A DNA stretch of 64,000 bases from the NCBI GenBank assembly GCA_016868815.1, contig VGFQ01000011.1, positions 18,440 to 82,439 of the forward strand. Direction: 5' to 3'. How positions within the stretch are numbered: the first letter of the stretch is position 1; each line of letters starts with the position of its first letter. The notes under the pieces are model-generated. The model did no database searches. It saw only the letters and a program-made list of their open reading frames with translations, and was not told the origin of the DNA. Of the stretch, positions 18,175 through 27,525 are shown one piece after another. This DNA comes from Bacteroidota bacterium. GTDB taxonomy: Bacteria > Bacteroidota > Bacteroidia > Chitinophagales > Chitinophagaceae. The translations under genes and the position numbers were made by a program.

Positions 18175-20009
18175 TAGCTGACCCATTGATTAGCCAGGGC
18201 ACATTTCTGCCAGGCATACAGATGCCAGACCGCCTGGTGGGAATGATGCTGATGGGAAAAGTACCCTTTTACAAAGGCAGTGACTTCTTGGGCGTCGATG
18301 AATGTAGCACCAAAGAATGGCATCTGACATGTAGTCGTAACGACATCTTCTTTGAGTAGACCACGCAGCAGATGCCGCATCGGCAGCGTGAACCCAATCT
18401 TTCGCCGGAAAGACTCTCCTCCCGGATAGCAGGAGCGGAAGATCTGTTTAAGGGGGCGCTTGAGGTCGGTTTCCTTCTGAATTGTCGGAAGGTAGGTCTT
18501 TGACAGGTCAATGATATCCCGGCTCAGATAAGGGACCCTTACTTCAACAGAGCTGGCCATGCTCATCATATCAACCTTGCGGAGTACCATCTGCAGATAG
18601 CCGTAATAGTCAGCACGGGTGACGATGCTGGAGAGATTCTCATCGCCAGATGTGTTACCAATACCAAACACTTCATTGCATGCAGCAGAAAAGTCATGGC
18701 GCCCAAGCAATCGATCCAACGCTGCTGGGTGAATGGACATCTGCGTTTCCCGGTAGGCTTCCGCAGGATTGGATAGATATAATATGGTGTTCGAGGCACG
18801 CGGACCTCCCAGTGCCTTTCGTGCAGCGGAAAAACCTTTTCGGAGCACCCGCGGTGCGTGAAACATCCAGCCATCCCGAAAGAAAGCCAGATGTCGGTTA
18901 TAGCCGAAGAAAAGTTCATCACCCCCATCGCCTGACAGCATTACGGTCGCACCTTGCCGGGCAGCACGGCAGATGAAAAATGTGGGAATGGTGGAGAAAT
19001 CCCCACAGGGCTCACTCATGTACCGAAAATGGTCATCGACTGCTTGCCTTATGTCTGATTCGGTATAGTCAATGTTCAAATAGTCTAGCTGGATGATGCG
19101 GGAGAGGGCATTTGCTACAGACGACTCATCCAGCGATACATCATATCTATTTCGGAAGGTATAGCCGCGGAGGTCTGGCTTGTGATGCTTGGCAAAGGCG
19201 TTGATGACTGGGCTGTCGACGCCACCACTCATGAATGCGGCTACAGGCACATCGGCCACCAGCTGGTCTATGATAGACGCATTGATGTGTGCTTTCAGCA
19301 GAGCATGCTCACAGTCGGGGCCTGCACCGGCATCTCTTTGATAAATATAGTATCGCTTTTGTTGGATAACAAGTCCAGTGGCGATATCCAGGCATACCAT
19401 CTCGCCTGGCATCACCTGGCGGATGCCTTCGAAGATCGTATCTGGCGCCAGCATATAGCCGAGCGCAAGATAGTCGGTGATGTTTCGGGGTGATAGGCCT
19501 CGGTTTACTCCAGCAGGAAGATGTAGGAGCTGATTAAGCTGAGAGCCGAAAACCAAGGGGCGGCCCGGGTGATAATACAGAGGCTTGATTCCAGCCATAT
19601 CACGTGCCAGCCAGGCCTGGCCGCGGCTATAGTCAACCCAGCAAATGGCAAACATGCCATCTAACTCGGGGATGATAGAGGTAAAGTCCTGTTGATGGAA
19701 TAGGTGAAAGAGGGTCTCGGTATCTCCATGGCCTTTGCAGTGGCTGACCGCAAACTTCTGCCGCAGCCGGCTATGGTTATATACCTCCCCATTGAACAGC
19801 AGCACTTGTTGCCCATCCCTGCTAACCATTGGCTGGTTTCCGGTCTCACTGAGATCCTGAATGGAGAGTCTATTAAAGCCAAAAAGATGCGTATCTCTGC
19901 GGTGCACACCACAGGAGTCTGGCCCGCGATGACGACTCAGCTGGAGTGTCTCGCGGAAGGCTGTCTCATCAATGTTTTCTGGGCCAATATAGCCTAAGAA
20001 TCCGCACAT
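18174..20009 (-). CDS. asnB: Asparagine synthase (glutamine-hydrolysing), polysaccharide-cluster type
   Basis: The 611-residue protein has the N-terminal class II glutaminase domain with catalytic Cys2 (MCGFLGYIGP) and RHRGPDS. It also has the C-terminal synthetase domain with the PP-loop AFMSGGVDSPVI near residue 264 and the LSGDGGDELFFGYNRH segment. It makes asparagine, or transfers an amide to a sugar or amino-acid substituent, with ATP. AsnB paralogues of this kind are common in exopolysaccharide loci, where they may modify glycans. Its stop overlaps the start of the GT2 gene. Confidence 0.92.
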   Translation of the reverse strand: MCGFLGYIGPENIDETAFRETLQLSRHRGPDSCGVHRRDTHLFGFNRLSIQDLSETGNQPMVSRDGQQVLLFNGEVYNHSRLRQKFAVSHCKGHGDTETLFHLFHQQDFTSIIPELDGMFAICWVDYSRGQAWLARDMAGIKPLYYHPGRPLVFGSQLNQLLHLPAGVNRGLSPRNITDYLALGYMLAPDTIFEGIRQVMPGEMVCLDIATGLVIQQKRYYIYQRDAGAGPDCEHALLKAHINASIIDQLVADVPVAAFMSGGVDSPVINAFAKHHKPDLRGYTFRNRYDVSLDESSVANALSRIIQLDYLNIDYTESDIRQAVDDHFRYMSEPCGDFSTIPTFFICRAARQGATVMLSGDGGDELFFGYNRHLAFFRDGWMFHAPRVLRKGFSAARKALGGPRASNTILYLSNPAEAYRETQMSIHPAALDRLLGRHDFSAACNEVFGIGNTSGDENLSSIVTRADYYGYLQMVLRKVDMMSMASSVEVRVPYLSRDIIDLSKTYLPTIQKETDLKRPLKQIFRSCYPGGESFRRKIGFTLPMRHLLRGLLKEDVVTTTCQMPFFGATFIDAQEVTAFVKGYFSHQHHSHQAVWHLYAWQKCALANQWVS

Positions 20010-20233
20010 TGTAGACGTTTACGCAGTCATGCGCTCAACACAAAAGATACAAATCGAGGACATCAAATGTACTCTCTCCGTTTTGAAATTACAACCATAG
20101 CAAGTTTATCCGTACCAACTAAATCTCAGGCTTTGATTTATACCAGTCATGGTTTTATCTTAGCGAATAAACAAACTGCTGCGCAGTCTACCCACCTTGC
20201 CTTTTTACTACCTAGGACTGGCAGGTAAAAAAA

Positions 20234-21283
20234 ATGAAGATCCTCGTCACCGGCACTGCTGGGTTTATTGGCTACCATCTCGCAGAAATACTGCTTTCAG
20301 ATGGTCATGAGCTAGTCGGCATTGACGCGCTCAACACATACTACGACGTGATGTTAAAGCATGCCCGTCTTCGTACCCACGGCATCGATTCGGCTGGCAT
20401 GATCGACCGCCAGATACTGTCCAGCAGCAGTCACCCGGGCTATCGTTTCTTAAAAGCAGACTTGGCAGATCACGACTTTATTGTATCCTTCATGCAGGAG
20501 GAGCGATTCGACTATGTCGTCAACCTAGCCGCACAGGCAGGCGTAAGACATAGCCTCGAAAAACCCCGGGACTATACTCATAGCAACATCGATGGCTTCC
20601 TCAGCATCCTTGAAGGATGTCGCCACTCCGAGGTCAAACACCTTGTCTATGCCAGTACTTCCAGCGTATATGGCTTGAATAAGAACATGCCCTTCGACGA
20701 GCGCAGACCCGTAGACCACCCGATGGCTTTATACGCCGCCACCAAAAGAGCCAACGAGCTCATGGCTCACTCCTACAGTCATCTCTTTGGCATCCCTACC
20801 AGCGGCCTTCGATTCTTCACTGTCTATGGCCCCTGGGGAAGACCCGATATGGCATTGTTCCTTTTCACCAAAGCCATGCTACAGGGTCAGCCGATCAAAG
20901 TCTATAACCATGGCCGGATGTTGCGTGACTTCACCTATGTCGGAGACATAGTCGAAAGCATACGCAGGCTTGTGGTGAAGCCCGTTGGCCCCGATCCGGA
21001 CTGGAATCCCTCCCATCCCACTAGCTCCAGCTCCAGTGCCCCATACCGGATATTCAACATCGGCAACGCTGCCCCCGTGCCTCTGATGGAGTATATCCAG
21101 GCCCTCGAGGATGCGTTGGGGGTCAAAGCCGACATGCAGTTTATGGACATGCAGGCCGGAGATGTTCCGGAAACCCATGCCGACACCAGAGCCCTGGAGG
21201 AATATGTCGGATTTCGCCCAGCTACACCCATACAAGAAGGCGTCCGTCGCTTCGTAGAATGGTATCGTGCATACCACATCTAA
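20234..21283 (+). CDS. NAD-dependent epimerase (UDP-glucuronate 4-epimerase type)
   Basis: This is a 349-residue extended short-chain dehydrogenase. The Rossmann motif GTAGFIGYH is at residues 7-15, D32-type acceptor region GIDALNTYYD follows, and the catalytic YAATKRANE (YxxxK) is near 166 with an upstream STSSVYG. The NTYYD and GWG-like patterns, with RPDMALFLFTKAML, fit UDP-glucuronate 4-epimerases that make UDP-galacturonate. It is divergent from asnB across 224 bp of AT-rich promoter-like DNA, so it probably supplies an activated sugar for the same glycan. Confidence 0.88.
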   Translation: MKILVTGTAGFIGYHLAEILLSDGHELVGIDALNTYYDVMLKHARLRTHGIDSAGMIDRQILSSSSHPGYRFLKADLADHDFIVSFMQEERFDYVVNLAAQAGVRHSLEKPRDYTHSNIDGFLSILEGCRHSEVKHLVYASTSSVYGLNKNMPFDERRPVDHPMALYAATKRANELMAHSYSHLFGIPTSGLRFFTVYGPWGRPDMALFLFTKAMLQGQPIKVYNHGRMLRDFTYVGDIVESIRRLVVKPVGPDPDWNPSHPTSSSSSAPYRIFNIGNAAPVPLMEYIQALEDALGVKADMQFMDMQAGDVPETHADTRALEEYVGFRPATPIQEGVRRFVEWYRAYHI

Positions 21284-21389
21284 CGAGGTGGCTTCCATCA
21301 GCATCATGGCTTGCCATCTCTGCCAGCTGTAATTCAAAAGGGAAATGAAGCATCCCCTGCAACATGAGCAATGAATCTCCACTGCTGAC

Positions 21390-22970
21390 ATGAAACCTAT
21401 CACATACATCCTCTTGGCGATGGCAGCCGTGGCAAGTGGAGCTGCTCTATATGTTCAAAAGGACCGCCTCCTGCCGGCCAGGCCCCAGCACCAAACATCT
21501 TCAGATACCAGCATCCAAGGCATCTTAGCCTCCAAAGGTCCGTACGACACCAGCTTTGTCTCTCTGGACAAACGCCCCGTGCCCGTCTGGTTCGAAGATG
21601 CCAAGTTCGGCATCTTCATCCACTGGGGCCCCTATTCGGTCCCGGCATGGGCTCCCAAAGGCAGTTATGCAGAATGGTACCAGCGATGGCTCAAAGAGAA
21701 GAAGACATACGGAAACGTACAGCCTCATGCCAAGGAAATCTGGCAGCACCACGCCGATGTATACGGCAGTGACCGCAGCTACTATGAGTTCGGAAAGGAT
21801 TTCAAAGCCGACGACTTCGACCCTACCCAATGGGCCAGGCTCTTTGAAGAGGCCGGCGCCAGGTATATGGTGATCACTTCCAAGCACCATGATGGCTTCA
21901 CCCTGTGGCCCTCCAAAGAGGCCGACCGCAGCTGGGGATTTCCCTGGAGCAGTCAGACGGCAGGGCCCAAACGCGACCTGCTGGGCGCATTGAAACGTGA
22001 AGTCGATAAAACCCAGGTGAAATTCGGGATGTACTACTCGTTGTACGAATGGTACAACCCACTCTATGCGCAACAGGATAAGTCAGCCTACGTGTTGACG
22101 CATATGCTGCCACAGATGAAAGAGCTCATCGAAACCTATAAGCCCTGGGTCTTCTGGACAGACGGGCAGTGGGAACATTCCAGCGCTACCTGGCGGAGCA
22201 AGGAGTTCGTCTCCTGGCTCTACAACGAGAGCCCCGTCAAAGACAGGGTAGCCATCAACGGCCGCTGGGGGAGTGACATCGACAAGCTCAAAGGACCCTA
22301 TCTAGGCAACTTTATCTCCACCGAATACGACGGTGTCGGGGCCCTGGAACGCCCCTGGGAGGAATGCAGGGGCATCGGCTATTCCTTCGGCTACAACCGC
22401 AATGAAGACATTGAAGACTACAATACTGCGCAGACCCTCATTCTCATGCTCGTCGACATCGTCAGCCATGGTGGCAACCTCCTGCTCGACATCGGCCCCG
22501 ACGGCCATGGGAAGATACCCCCTGTGATGCAAGAGCGGCTGCTGCAGATCGGCGACTGGCTCCGGATCAACGGCGAGGCGATCTATGGATCTCGTAAGTA
22601 TGATAGGCCTGTGCAATGGTCGGCCGGCCGCCACACCGATGGCGCTACCTATAAGAAAGAAAAAAAGCTGTCCTACCTCGGAGGCGATTTCATCCTCAAA
22701 CAGACCGTCGACCCCGACCCGGGCCAGGCCGTGAAAGAGGTCTTCTTCACCCAAAAAGGAGACACCGTATATGCCATCCTGCCGTCATGGGGCAAAGGTG
22801 GAAAAATAACCCTGCGCGACTTCGACATGAAAGGCCGCCGAGCGGTGCTGCTGGAGACTGGCCAGCCGCTGGGGCAGTCTCAGAAGGGCGGCGACACGGA
22901 ACTCTCACTCCCCCCTTTCAACCCCGACCGCATCCGCAGCCGGCATGCCTATGTAGTCCGCATCTCCTGA
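21390..22970 (+). CDS. Alpha-L-fucosidase, glycoside hydrolase family 29
   Basis: This is an exported retaining fucosidase of 526 residues. A signal anchor (ITYILLAMAAVASGAAL) is followed by the GH29 catalytic barrel, with WFEDAKFGIFIHWGPYSVPAW, YMVITSKHHDGFTLW and the nucleophile-bearing KPWVFWTDGQWEH (Asp in WTDGQW). The segment GNLLLDIGPDGHGKIP follows. It removes terminal fucose from plant or animal glycans. The gene sits 106 bp after the epimerase and 82 bp before the GntP permease on the same strand. Confidence 0.93.
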   Translation: MKPITYILLAMAAVASGAALYVQKDRLLPARPQHQTSSDTSIQGILASKGPYDTSFVSLDKRPVPVWFEDAKFGIFIHWGPYSVPAWAPKGSYAEWYQRWLKEKKTYGNVQPHAKEIWQHHADVYGSDRSYYEFGKDFKADDFDPTQWARLFEEAGARYMVITSKHHDGFTLWPSKEADRSWGFPWSSQTAGPKRDLLGALKREVDKTQVKFGMYYSLYEWYNPLYAQQDKSAYVLTHMLPQMKELIETYKPWVFWTDGQWEHSSATWRSKEFVSWLYNESPVKDRVAINGRWGSDIDKLKGPYLGNFISTEYDGVGALERPWEECRGIGYSFGYNRNEDIEDYNTAQTLILMLVDIVSHGGNLLLDIGPDGHGKIPPVMQERLLQIGDWLRINGEAIYGSRKYDRPVQWSAGRHTDGATYKKEKKLSYLGGDFILKQTVDPDPGQAVKEVFFTQKGDTVYAILPSWGKGGKITLRDFDMKGRRAVLLETGQPLGQSQKGGDTELSLPPFNPDRIRSRHAYVVRIS

Positions 22971-23052
22971 AGCGCTTCCCCTCTCGTGCTCCACTATGGC
23001 TCACTGCCCGGTGATACGGGCATCCCCGTATATTCGTTGGCTATAGCAGAAC

Positions 23053-24372
23053 ATGTCCACCCTCCCGCTTATTAGCCTGACGCTGATCGCGCTTGTCTGG
23101 CTGATCTCCGTTGTCAGGCTTCCGACCTTCCTGGCTTTTCTGCTAGTATCGGTCTGCCTGGCCCTGACATGCGGACTGGATGCCGCTTCCACCATGAATG
23201 CCGTACAGAAGGGCATGGGCTCGACGCTCGGCTCGATCGTGCCCATCATATTGACGGGAGCCTGGCTTGGAGGCATCGCCGCACGGACAGGCGCCACGAG
23301 CGTCCTGGCAGAATCCATCGTGTCGAGATTGGGTACGCGACGACTTCCACTGGCATTCCTCCTGACGGGCTTCCTCGTGGGCATCCCCCTTTTCTTCGCC
23401 GTAGGCTTCTTTCTGCTGGTACCCATCGCGCTCTCCGTCGCTCGAATCCATCGCCTGCACCCCCTCTCCATCGGGATACCGCTGCTGGCATCACTGTCCA
23501 TCGCCCAGGGATACCTCCCGCCCCACCCCTCCTCCTATTACCTGGTGACCCATCTGCCGGGGGCCGACATGGGGCGTACGCTCGGCTGGGGCATCGTGGT
23601 CTCGATCCCCGCGATGCTGGTGTCGGGACTGCTCTTCGGCCGCTATGCGTCGAGGGTCGACGCCCAACCCATGAACCTGGCACCCCAGACCCTGCCGGAG
23701 CGTAAGCCGTCGGCCGCGGCGGCCTTTTCCCTGATGTTGCTACCGGTGTTCCTGATTGGACTCAAATCCCTCATGGGCAACCGCCTGGTCTCCTATCCCA
23801 CCCTTGCCCGCACCATCGATGTGACAGGTGAACCGGTGGTGGCACTGATGCTTTCAGTACTGGCCGCCACCGCCTGGCTGGGCCTGCGGAACGGTCATCG
23901 ATGGAGTGAGATGCAGCAATGGCTGCACGAAGGGGCGAAGGATATCGCACCCCTAGTCTTCACCTTTGCCGGCGCGGGTGCGCTGAAAGAGGTGCTGGTG
24001 CAGTTGCAGCTGGGCGAAACGCTGTTCGCCATGTTCAGCGAGTCTGGCATCCCCCCGCTCGTAGCCGGATGGTCGGTGGCGGCTCTCCTCCGCATTGCCA
24101 CTGGCTCCTCCACGGTGGCAGGCATCACCACGGCGGGCCTCATCCTACCCATCCTGCAGGCTTCTGGCACCGACCCCGATATGATGGTTCTCGCCATCGG
24201 AGCGGGCAGCATGGTCCTCTCACATGTCAACGACTCAGGCTTCTGGCTTTTTAAGGAATATTTCGGTACCAGCCTGCGCGACACGCTGCGGACATGGACC
24301 GTCATGGAGACCCTGGTGGCGCTGACCGGACTGGCAGGTGTGATGGTGCTTGACAGGATCCTGCACGGCTAG
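23053..24372 (+). CDS. GntP-family gluconate:proton symporter
   Basis: This is a 439-residue inner-membrane permease with about 12 hydrophobic segments. It begins with LISLTLIALVWLISVVRLP-type helices and has the GntP signatures GSTLGSIVPIILTGAWLGG, PLFFAVGFFLLVPIALSVAR and IATGSSTVAGITTAGLI. The segment LAIGAGSMVLSHVNDSGFW follows near the end. Family members take up gluconate and related sugar acids. Its position after the fucosidase suggests import of a sugar acid, but no sugar-acid kinase is adjacent, so the substrate is unassigned. Confidence 0.92.
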   Translation: MSTLPLISLTLIALVWLISVVRLPTFLAFLLVSVCLALTCGLDAASTMNAVQKGMGSTLGSIVPIILTGAWLGGIAARTGATSVLAESIVSRLGTRRLPLAFLLTGFLVGIPLFFAVGFFLLVPIALSVARIHRLHPLSIGIPLLASLSIAQGYLPPHPSSYYLVTHLPGADMGRTLGWGIVVSIPAMLVSGLLFGRYASRVDAQPMNLAPQTLPERKPSAAAAFSLMLLPVFLIGLKSLMGNRLVSYPTLARTIDVTGEPVVALMLSVLAATAWLGLRNGHRWSEMQQWLHEGAKDIAPLVFTFAGAGALKEVLVQLQLGETLFAMFSESGIPPLVAGWSVAALLRIATGSSTVAGITTAGLILPILQASGTDPDMMVLAIGAGSMVLSHVNDSGFWLFKEYFGTSLRDTLRTWTVMETLVALTGLAGVMVLDRILHG

Positions 24373-24388
24373 GGGGCCTATGCAGACA

Positions 24389-25198
24389 CTACCCCGCGGC
24401 GGGAATGTTCGTGGCCGGCACCTCATCCTGCCCCATAGCGGCCTTCTTCATGCGCCGGGCCGTCTCGTGGCCCAGATAGGCGTCGATGCGGTTCTCGGCC
24501 AGGTAGATCACGGGGGTCAGCAGGAAGGCCATGGTGAACTTATAGGTGTAGTTGACGAGGCAGATGGCCAGCACCTTCTGCCAGCTCCACCCATTGCCGA
24601 TCTTGAAGGCGATGAAGAGGACCACGAAGCTGTCGATGAACTGCGAGACCAGCGTCGAGCCCGTGGCCCGCAGCCAGATCCACTTGTCGCCCGTGACACG
24701 CTTGATGCGGTGGAAGACGAAGACGTCCACGATCTGGCCGATGAGGAAGGCCGTGAGGCTTCCGAAGATGATCCACATGCCCTGTCCGAAGATGGCGGAG
24801 AAGGCGCGCTGCATGTCGGGGATGCCCTGGTCCTGCTTGGAGGCCACCCACCAGTCGGGCGGCGTGGTGCCCATGGCGAAGTAGAACATCACAAAGGCGT
24901 ATCCAATGAGGGCGACAGCCGTGTAGGAGATGCGCTTCACAGCGCGGGGACCGTAGTATTCGTTGACAATGTCGGTCACGATAAACTCCAATGGCCATAG
25001 CAGCACACCGCAGGTGAGTGAGAACGAAAGTCCCGTCTCACCCATGATCGTCATGTTGACCGGATCGATGCCCAGCAAAGCCTCTAGCGAGAAGATCTTG
25101 CCGCCGATGCACTCGGCGATGAGTGCGTTGGCCACAAAGAATGCGGAGATGATGGTGAAGACGCGGGCAGGGCGGTTCTCCAGAAGCTGCTTGACCAT
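24389..25198 (-). CDS. Queuosine precursor transporter (YhhQ/VUT family)
   Basis: The 269-residue membrane protein has the YhhQ/VUT layout with about six spans. Visible signatures are FVANALIAECIGGKIF near the start, PLEFIVTDIVNEYYGPRAVKR, WIIFGSLTAFLIGQIVDVFVF and WLRATGSTLVSQFIDSFVVL. The family imports preQ0/preQ1 or queuine for tRNA queuosine modification. It converges with the GntP gene, 16 bp apart. No queuosine synthesis gene lies in the window. Confidence 0.92.
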   Translation of the reverse strand: MVKQLLENRPARVFTIISAFFVANALIAECIGGKIFSLEALLGIDPVNMTIMGETGLSFSLTCGVLLWPLEFIVTDIVNEYYGPRAVKRISYTAVALIGYAFVMFYFAMGTTPPDWWVASKQDQGIPDMQRAFSAIFGQGMWIIFGSLTAFLIGQIVDVFVFHRIKRVTGDKWIWLRATGSTLVSQFIDSFVVLFIAFKIGNGWSWQKVLAICLVNYTYKFTMAFLLTPVIYLAENRIDAYLGHETARRMKKAAMGQDEVPATNIPAAG

Positions 25199-25483
25199 GG
25201 GATGGGTTTAAAGTCCTAACATACGGATAAATCCCGGGAGAAGACGGCCGCAACTGGAAACAGCATCTGATCTCCATGCAACGCCGTTCGAACCCGCGTG
25301 TCTCATGATAGAAACAGCACAGAAATTGCACCCTGTATACGTGCATGGGAACTGACGACCTGGAAGCCCTCTTCAAAGATGCCTATCAAAGGCATGCCGC
25401 GCCAGTACCGAATTCGGCAACCTCACCCTGCGGGATCGGAAAGGAGGGATCTCGCTCTGAAGGGGCAAGACATCCGGTACATT
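25199..25483. other. Intergenic region upstream of the queuosine-precursor transporter
   Basis: This stretch lies between the leftward transporter gene and the terminator of the glycan locus, so it should carry the transporter promoter. A 54-codon open frame from the ATG at 25345 begins MGTDDLEALFKDAYQRH, which resembles the start of some Bacteroidota envelope proteins. It then degenerates and is not supported as a gene. Confidence 0.35.
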
Positions 25484-25521
25484 TGAAAAAAAGGGCGACC
25501 TCCACCTAGGGCCGTCCCTTT
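25484..25521 (-). terminator. Terminator of the GH16/SusCD operon
   Basis: Read leftwards, 26 bases after the GH16 stop, a stem forms between the AAAGGG-CGGCC arm (25511-25522 region) and GGTCGCCCTTT (25488-25498 region). It has one bulged A and a 9-nt loop. Seven T residues end the structure. This closes the susC-to-GH16 transcript. Confidence 0.75.
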
Positions 25522-25546
25522 GCTTTCTGGATTCCACTAGAAGCCG

Positions 25547-26611
25547 TCAGCGGTAGACCCGGACGTAATCGATCTCATAGATGGCACTGTTCAGATTGGG
25601 ATCCACAGGACCTCCAAAATTACCACCCATGGCCAGGTTCAAGAGGATAAAGAAGTCTTTGTTGTACGGGATGGATGGGCTGTTGGCCACCGTGTGGAAA
25701 AGCTGCCCGTCGACATAGAACTGCAGGCTGCTGGCCATCCAGTCGAAGCGGTAGAGATGGAACTCCGTGGTGGCATTTTGGATGAGGGTGCGCCCTACCA
25801 CGGCATTGCCGCCCGATTTGCCTGGATAATGAAGGGCCGCTACGATGCGGTTGAGGTCGGAGCCGCGGTGTTCCATGATGTCGGCCTCCCCGCAGGCTGG
25901 CCAGCCGACGGTGCCGAAGTCGCCGCCCATCATCCAGATGGCCGGCCAGGTGCCGACGCCCGCGGGCACCTTCGCGCGTACTTCCACCCTGCCGTACTTG
26001 AATTCATACTTGCCCTTGGTGAGCAGTCGGGCCGACGTGAAGGGACTGCCGCTCAAGTTCTCTCGGATGGCCTTGATCTTCAGTACACCGTTCTCTACGG
26101 AGGCGTTCTCGACGCGGTTGGTGTAGTACTGCACCTCGTTGTTGCCCCAGCCGTTGGCACCGGTGCCGATGTCATATCCCCATTTTGCCGGATCGGGCGC
26201 GCCATTCTTGTCGAACTCGTCGGACCATGCCAGCGAGAGATTCCTGGGGGCTACCGTGACAACCACATCCTTGGAGCCAGTGACCGACTTGCCGGCGGTG
26301 TTCTTTGCCGTCACCTTCACGGTGTAGGACAGGGTTCCCACGGTGGTATAGCTGTGCTGCACCTTCCCATCGGCCGCATCCTTGAGGGTGCCATCACCCA
26401 TCTCGAAGGAATAGGTGGAGGCATTGGTGGCCTGGGCGACGAAATCGACCTTCCCGGAGCCATCATTGCTGACATTCGCTGTGATGACCAGGTTCGAAGG
26501 GGCCGGCTGCTCGACAGGGTCTGAGGTCGATGGCTTCTTGCAGCTGTTGGCGGTGCTCAAGGACGTAAGGCCCCAGGATGCGATGAATAGTATTTTGAAC
26601 ATGCCGCTCAT
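25547..26611 (-). CDS. Glycoside hydrolase family 16 (laminarinase type) with N-terminal PKD domain
   Basis: This 354-residue lipoprotein (signal to ANSC-type lipobox near residue 24) has a PKD-like domain at about 38-120 and a GH16 catalytic domain at about 125-354. The catalytic motif is GEADIMEHRG (E-x-D-x-x-E, with two catalytic glutamates). The flanking features WPAIWMMGG, WGNNEVQYYTNR and FDWMASSLQFYVDG are typical of bacterial beta-1,3(-1,4)-glucanases. The enzyme probably cuts the glucan at the cell surface before SusCD import. The start codon overlaps the end of the preceding gene by 4 bases, and a terminator follows. Confidence 0.92.
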   Translation of the reverse strand: MSGMFKILFIASWGLTSLSTANSCKKPSTSDPVEQPAPSNLVITANVSNDGSGKVDFVAQATNASTYSFEMGDGTLKDAADGKVQHSYTTVGTLSYTVKVTAKNTAGKSVTGSKDVVVTVAPRNLSLAWSDEFDKNGAPDPAKWGYDIGTGANGWGNNEVQYYTNRVENASVENGVLKIKAIRENLSGSPFTSARLLTKGKYEFKYGRVEVRAKVPAGVGTWPAIWMMGGDFGTVGWPACGEADIMEHRGSDLNRIVAALHYPGKSGGNAVVGRTLIQNATTEFHLYRFDWMASSLQFYVDGQLFHTVANSPSIPYNKDFFILLNLAMGGNFGGPVDPNLNSAIYEIDYVRVYR

Positions 26612-27507
26612 TTCACTTTGAGTTTCTGATACCAGGCCAGTCCGTCCGCCCCGATGGTACGCAAATGCATCTGGGTGGCAGTGAGAGAGAGAATTTCGTA
26701 GGTCTTGCTACCCAGTCCAATGCAGACCAAACCCTTGTCAGGCACCGTGAACTGTATCCGAGTAGAATTGGCGGGTGTACTCGCCGAGGTGGCATCACCG
26801 AAAGTAAGGTTTTTCACCCCCTTGGTGGCGATGGGATACTGGCCCTCTCCGCCGGTGAGTCCGTAGTAGCTCACGGCTGCTCCGATGACGAAGGTGGTGC
26901 CCTTGTTGTCGACATCCATCGTCACCTGTCCGACACCCGTCTTGGCGATGGTGATCTCGTCGTCGTAGAACCCATCGGCGGCCCGGCTGTTGGCACCTGC
27001 TGCATACCAGATGGGGGCAAACCCGTCCGAGGGCCCGACGCCGAAATGGCCGTCAGATGCCTTGTCACTCATCCATACCTTGGAGCTTCCGCCCGTGAGG
27101 TTCTGCAGGATCGCGGCGGGTATCTGGAAGGCGACGAAGACCTTCACCTTCTTGGAGAGGTTGCTGACGGTACCACCGGTACCCACCGCACTCACTGTGA
27201 TGGTGAATTCATTAACGCCGGGCATCCCGTATTTGTAGGTGAAGCTTCCGGAGGGTATCATCTGCACGTTGCCGTCTCCGAAGTCTATCTTGTAGGTGAG
27301 GGCCTTGTCGGCTTTGGCGGAGATGGCCACACGCCCCGTACCGTTTCCGTTCGGGTTGGTGGCGTCGGCGCCTTCGACGGTGGCCGTGAGCGTGAGCCCG
27401 GTTGGTGTCGTGATGTCGCCGAAGGCGTACTCCGTCTTCTCGCAGGAGCTGAGGAAGGCTGCAGACAGGAGGAGCAGTCGGGAGAGTCTTTGGATGAAGT
27501 TTCTCAT
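26608..27507 (-). CDS. PKD-domain surface lipoprotein, probable glycan-binding protein
   Basis: The 299-residue lipoprotein (RLLLLSAAFLSSC lipobox) has a PKD-type domain at about 40-125. It carries the characteristic YKIDFGDGNV and EFTITVSAVG strands. A C-terminal beta-rich domain (about 130-299) follows, with GGSSKVWMSDKASDGHFGVG near its start. Proteins of this layout occur between SusD and GH16 genes in beta-glucan loci and bind glycan at the surface. I infer that role; no catalytic motif is visible. It is 18 bp downstream of the next binding-protein gene and overlaps the GH16 start. Confidence 0.75.
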   Translation of the reverse strand: MRNFIQRLSRLLLLSAAFLSSCEKTEYAFGDITTPTGLTLTATVEGADATNPNGNGTGRVAISAKADKALTYKIDFGDGNVQMIPSGSFTYKYGMPGVNEFTITVSAVGTGGTVSNLSKKVKVFVAFQIPAAILQNLTGGSSKVWMSDKASDGHFGVGPSDGFAPIWYAAGANSRAADGFYDDEITIAKTGVGQVTMDVDNKGTTFVIGAAVSYYGLTGGEGQYPIATKGVKNLTFGDATSASTPANSTRIQFTVPDKGLVCIGLGSKTYEILSLTATQMHLRTIGADGLAWYQKLKVK

Positions 27508-27525
27508 ATCTCTGTTTTATTCCGG

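Noticed and set aside
25345..25509. Small rightward frame starting MGTDDLEALFKDAYQRH
   Set aside because: Only 54 codons; coding character fades after the first 20 residues and the frame runs into the terminator of the opposite operon.
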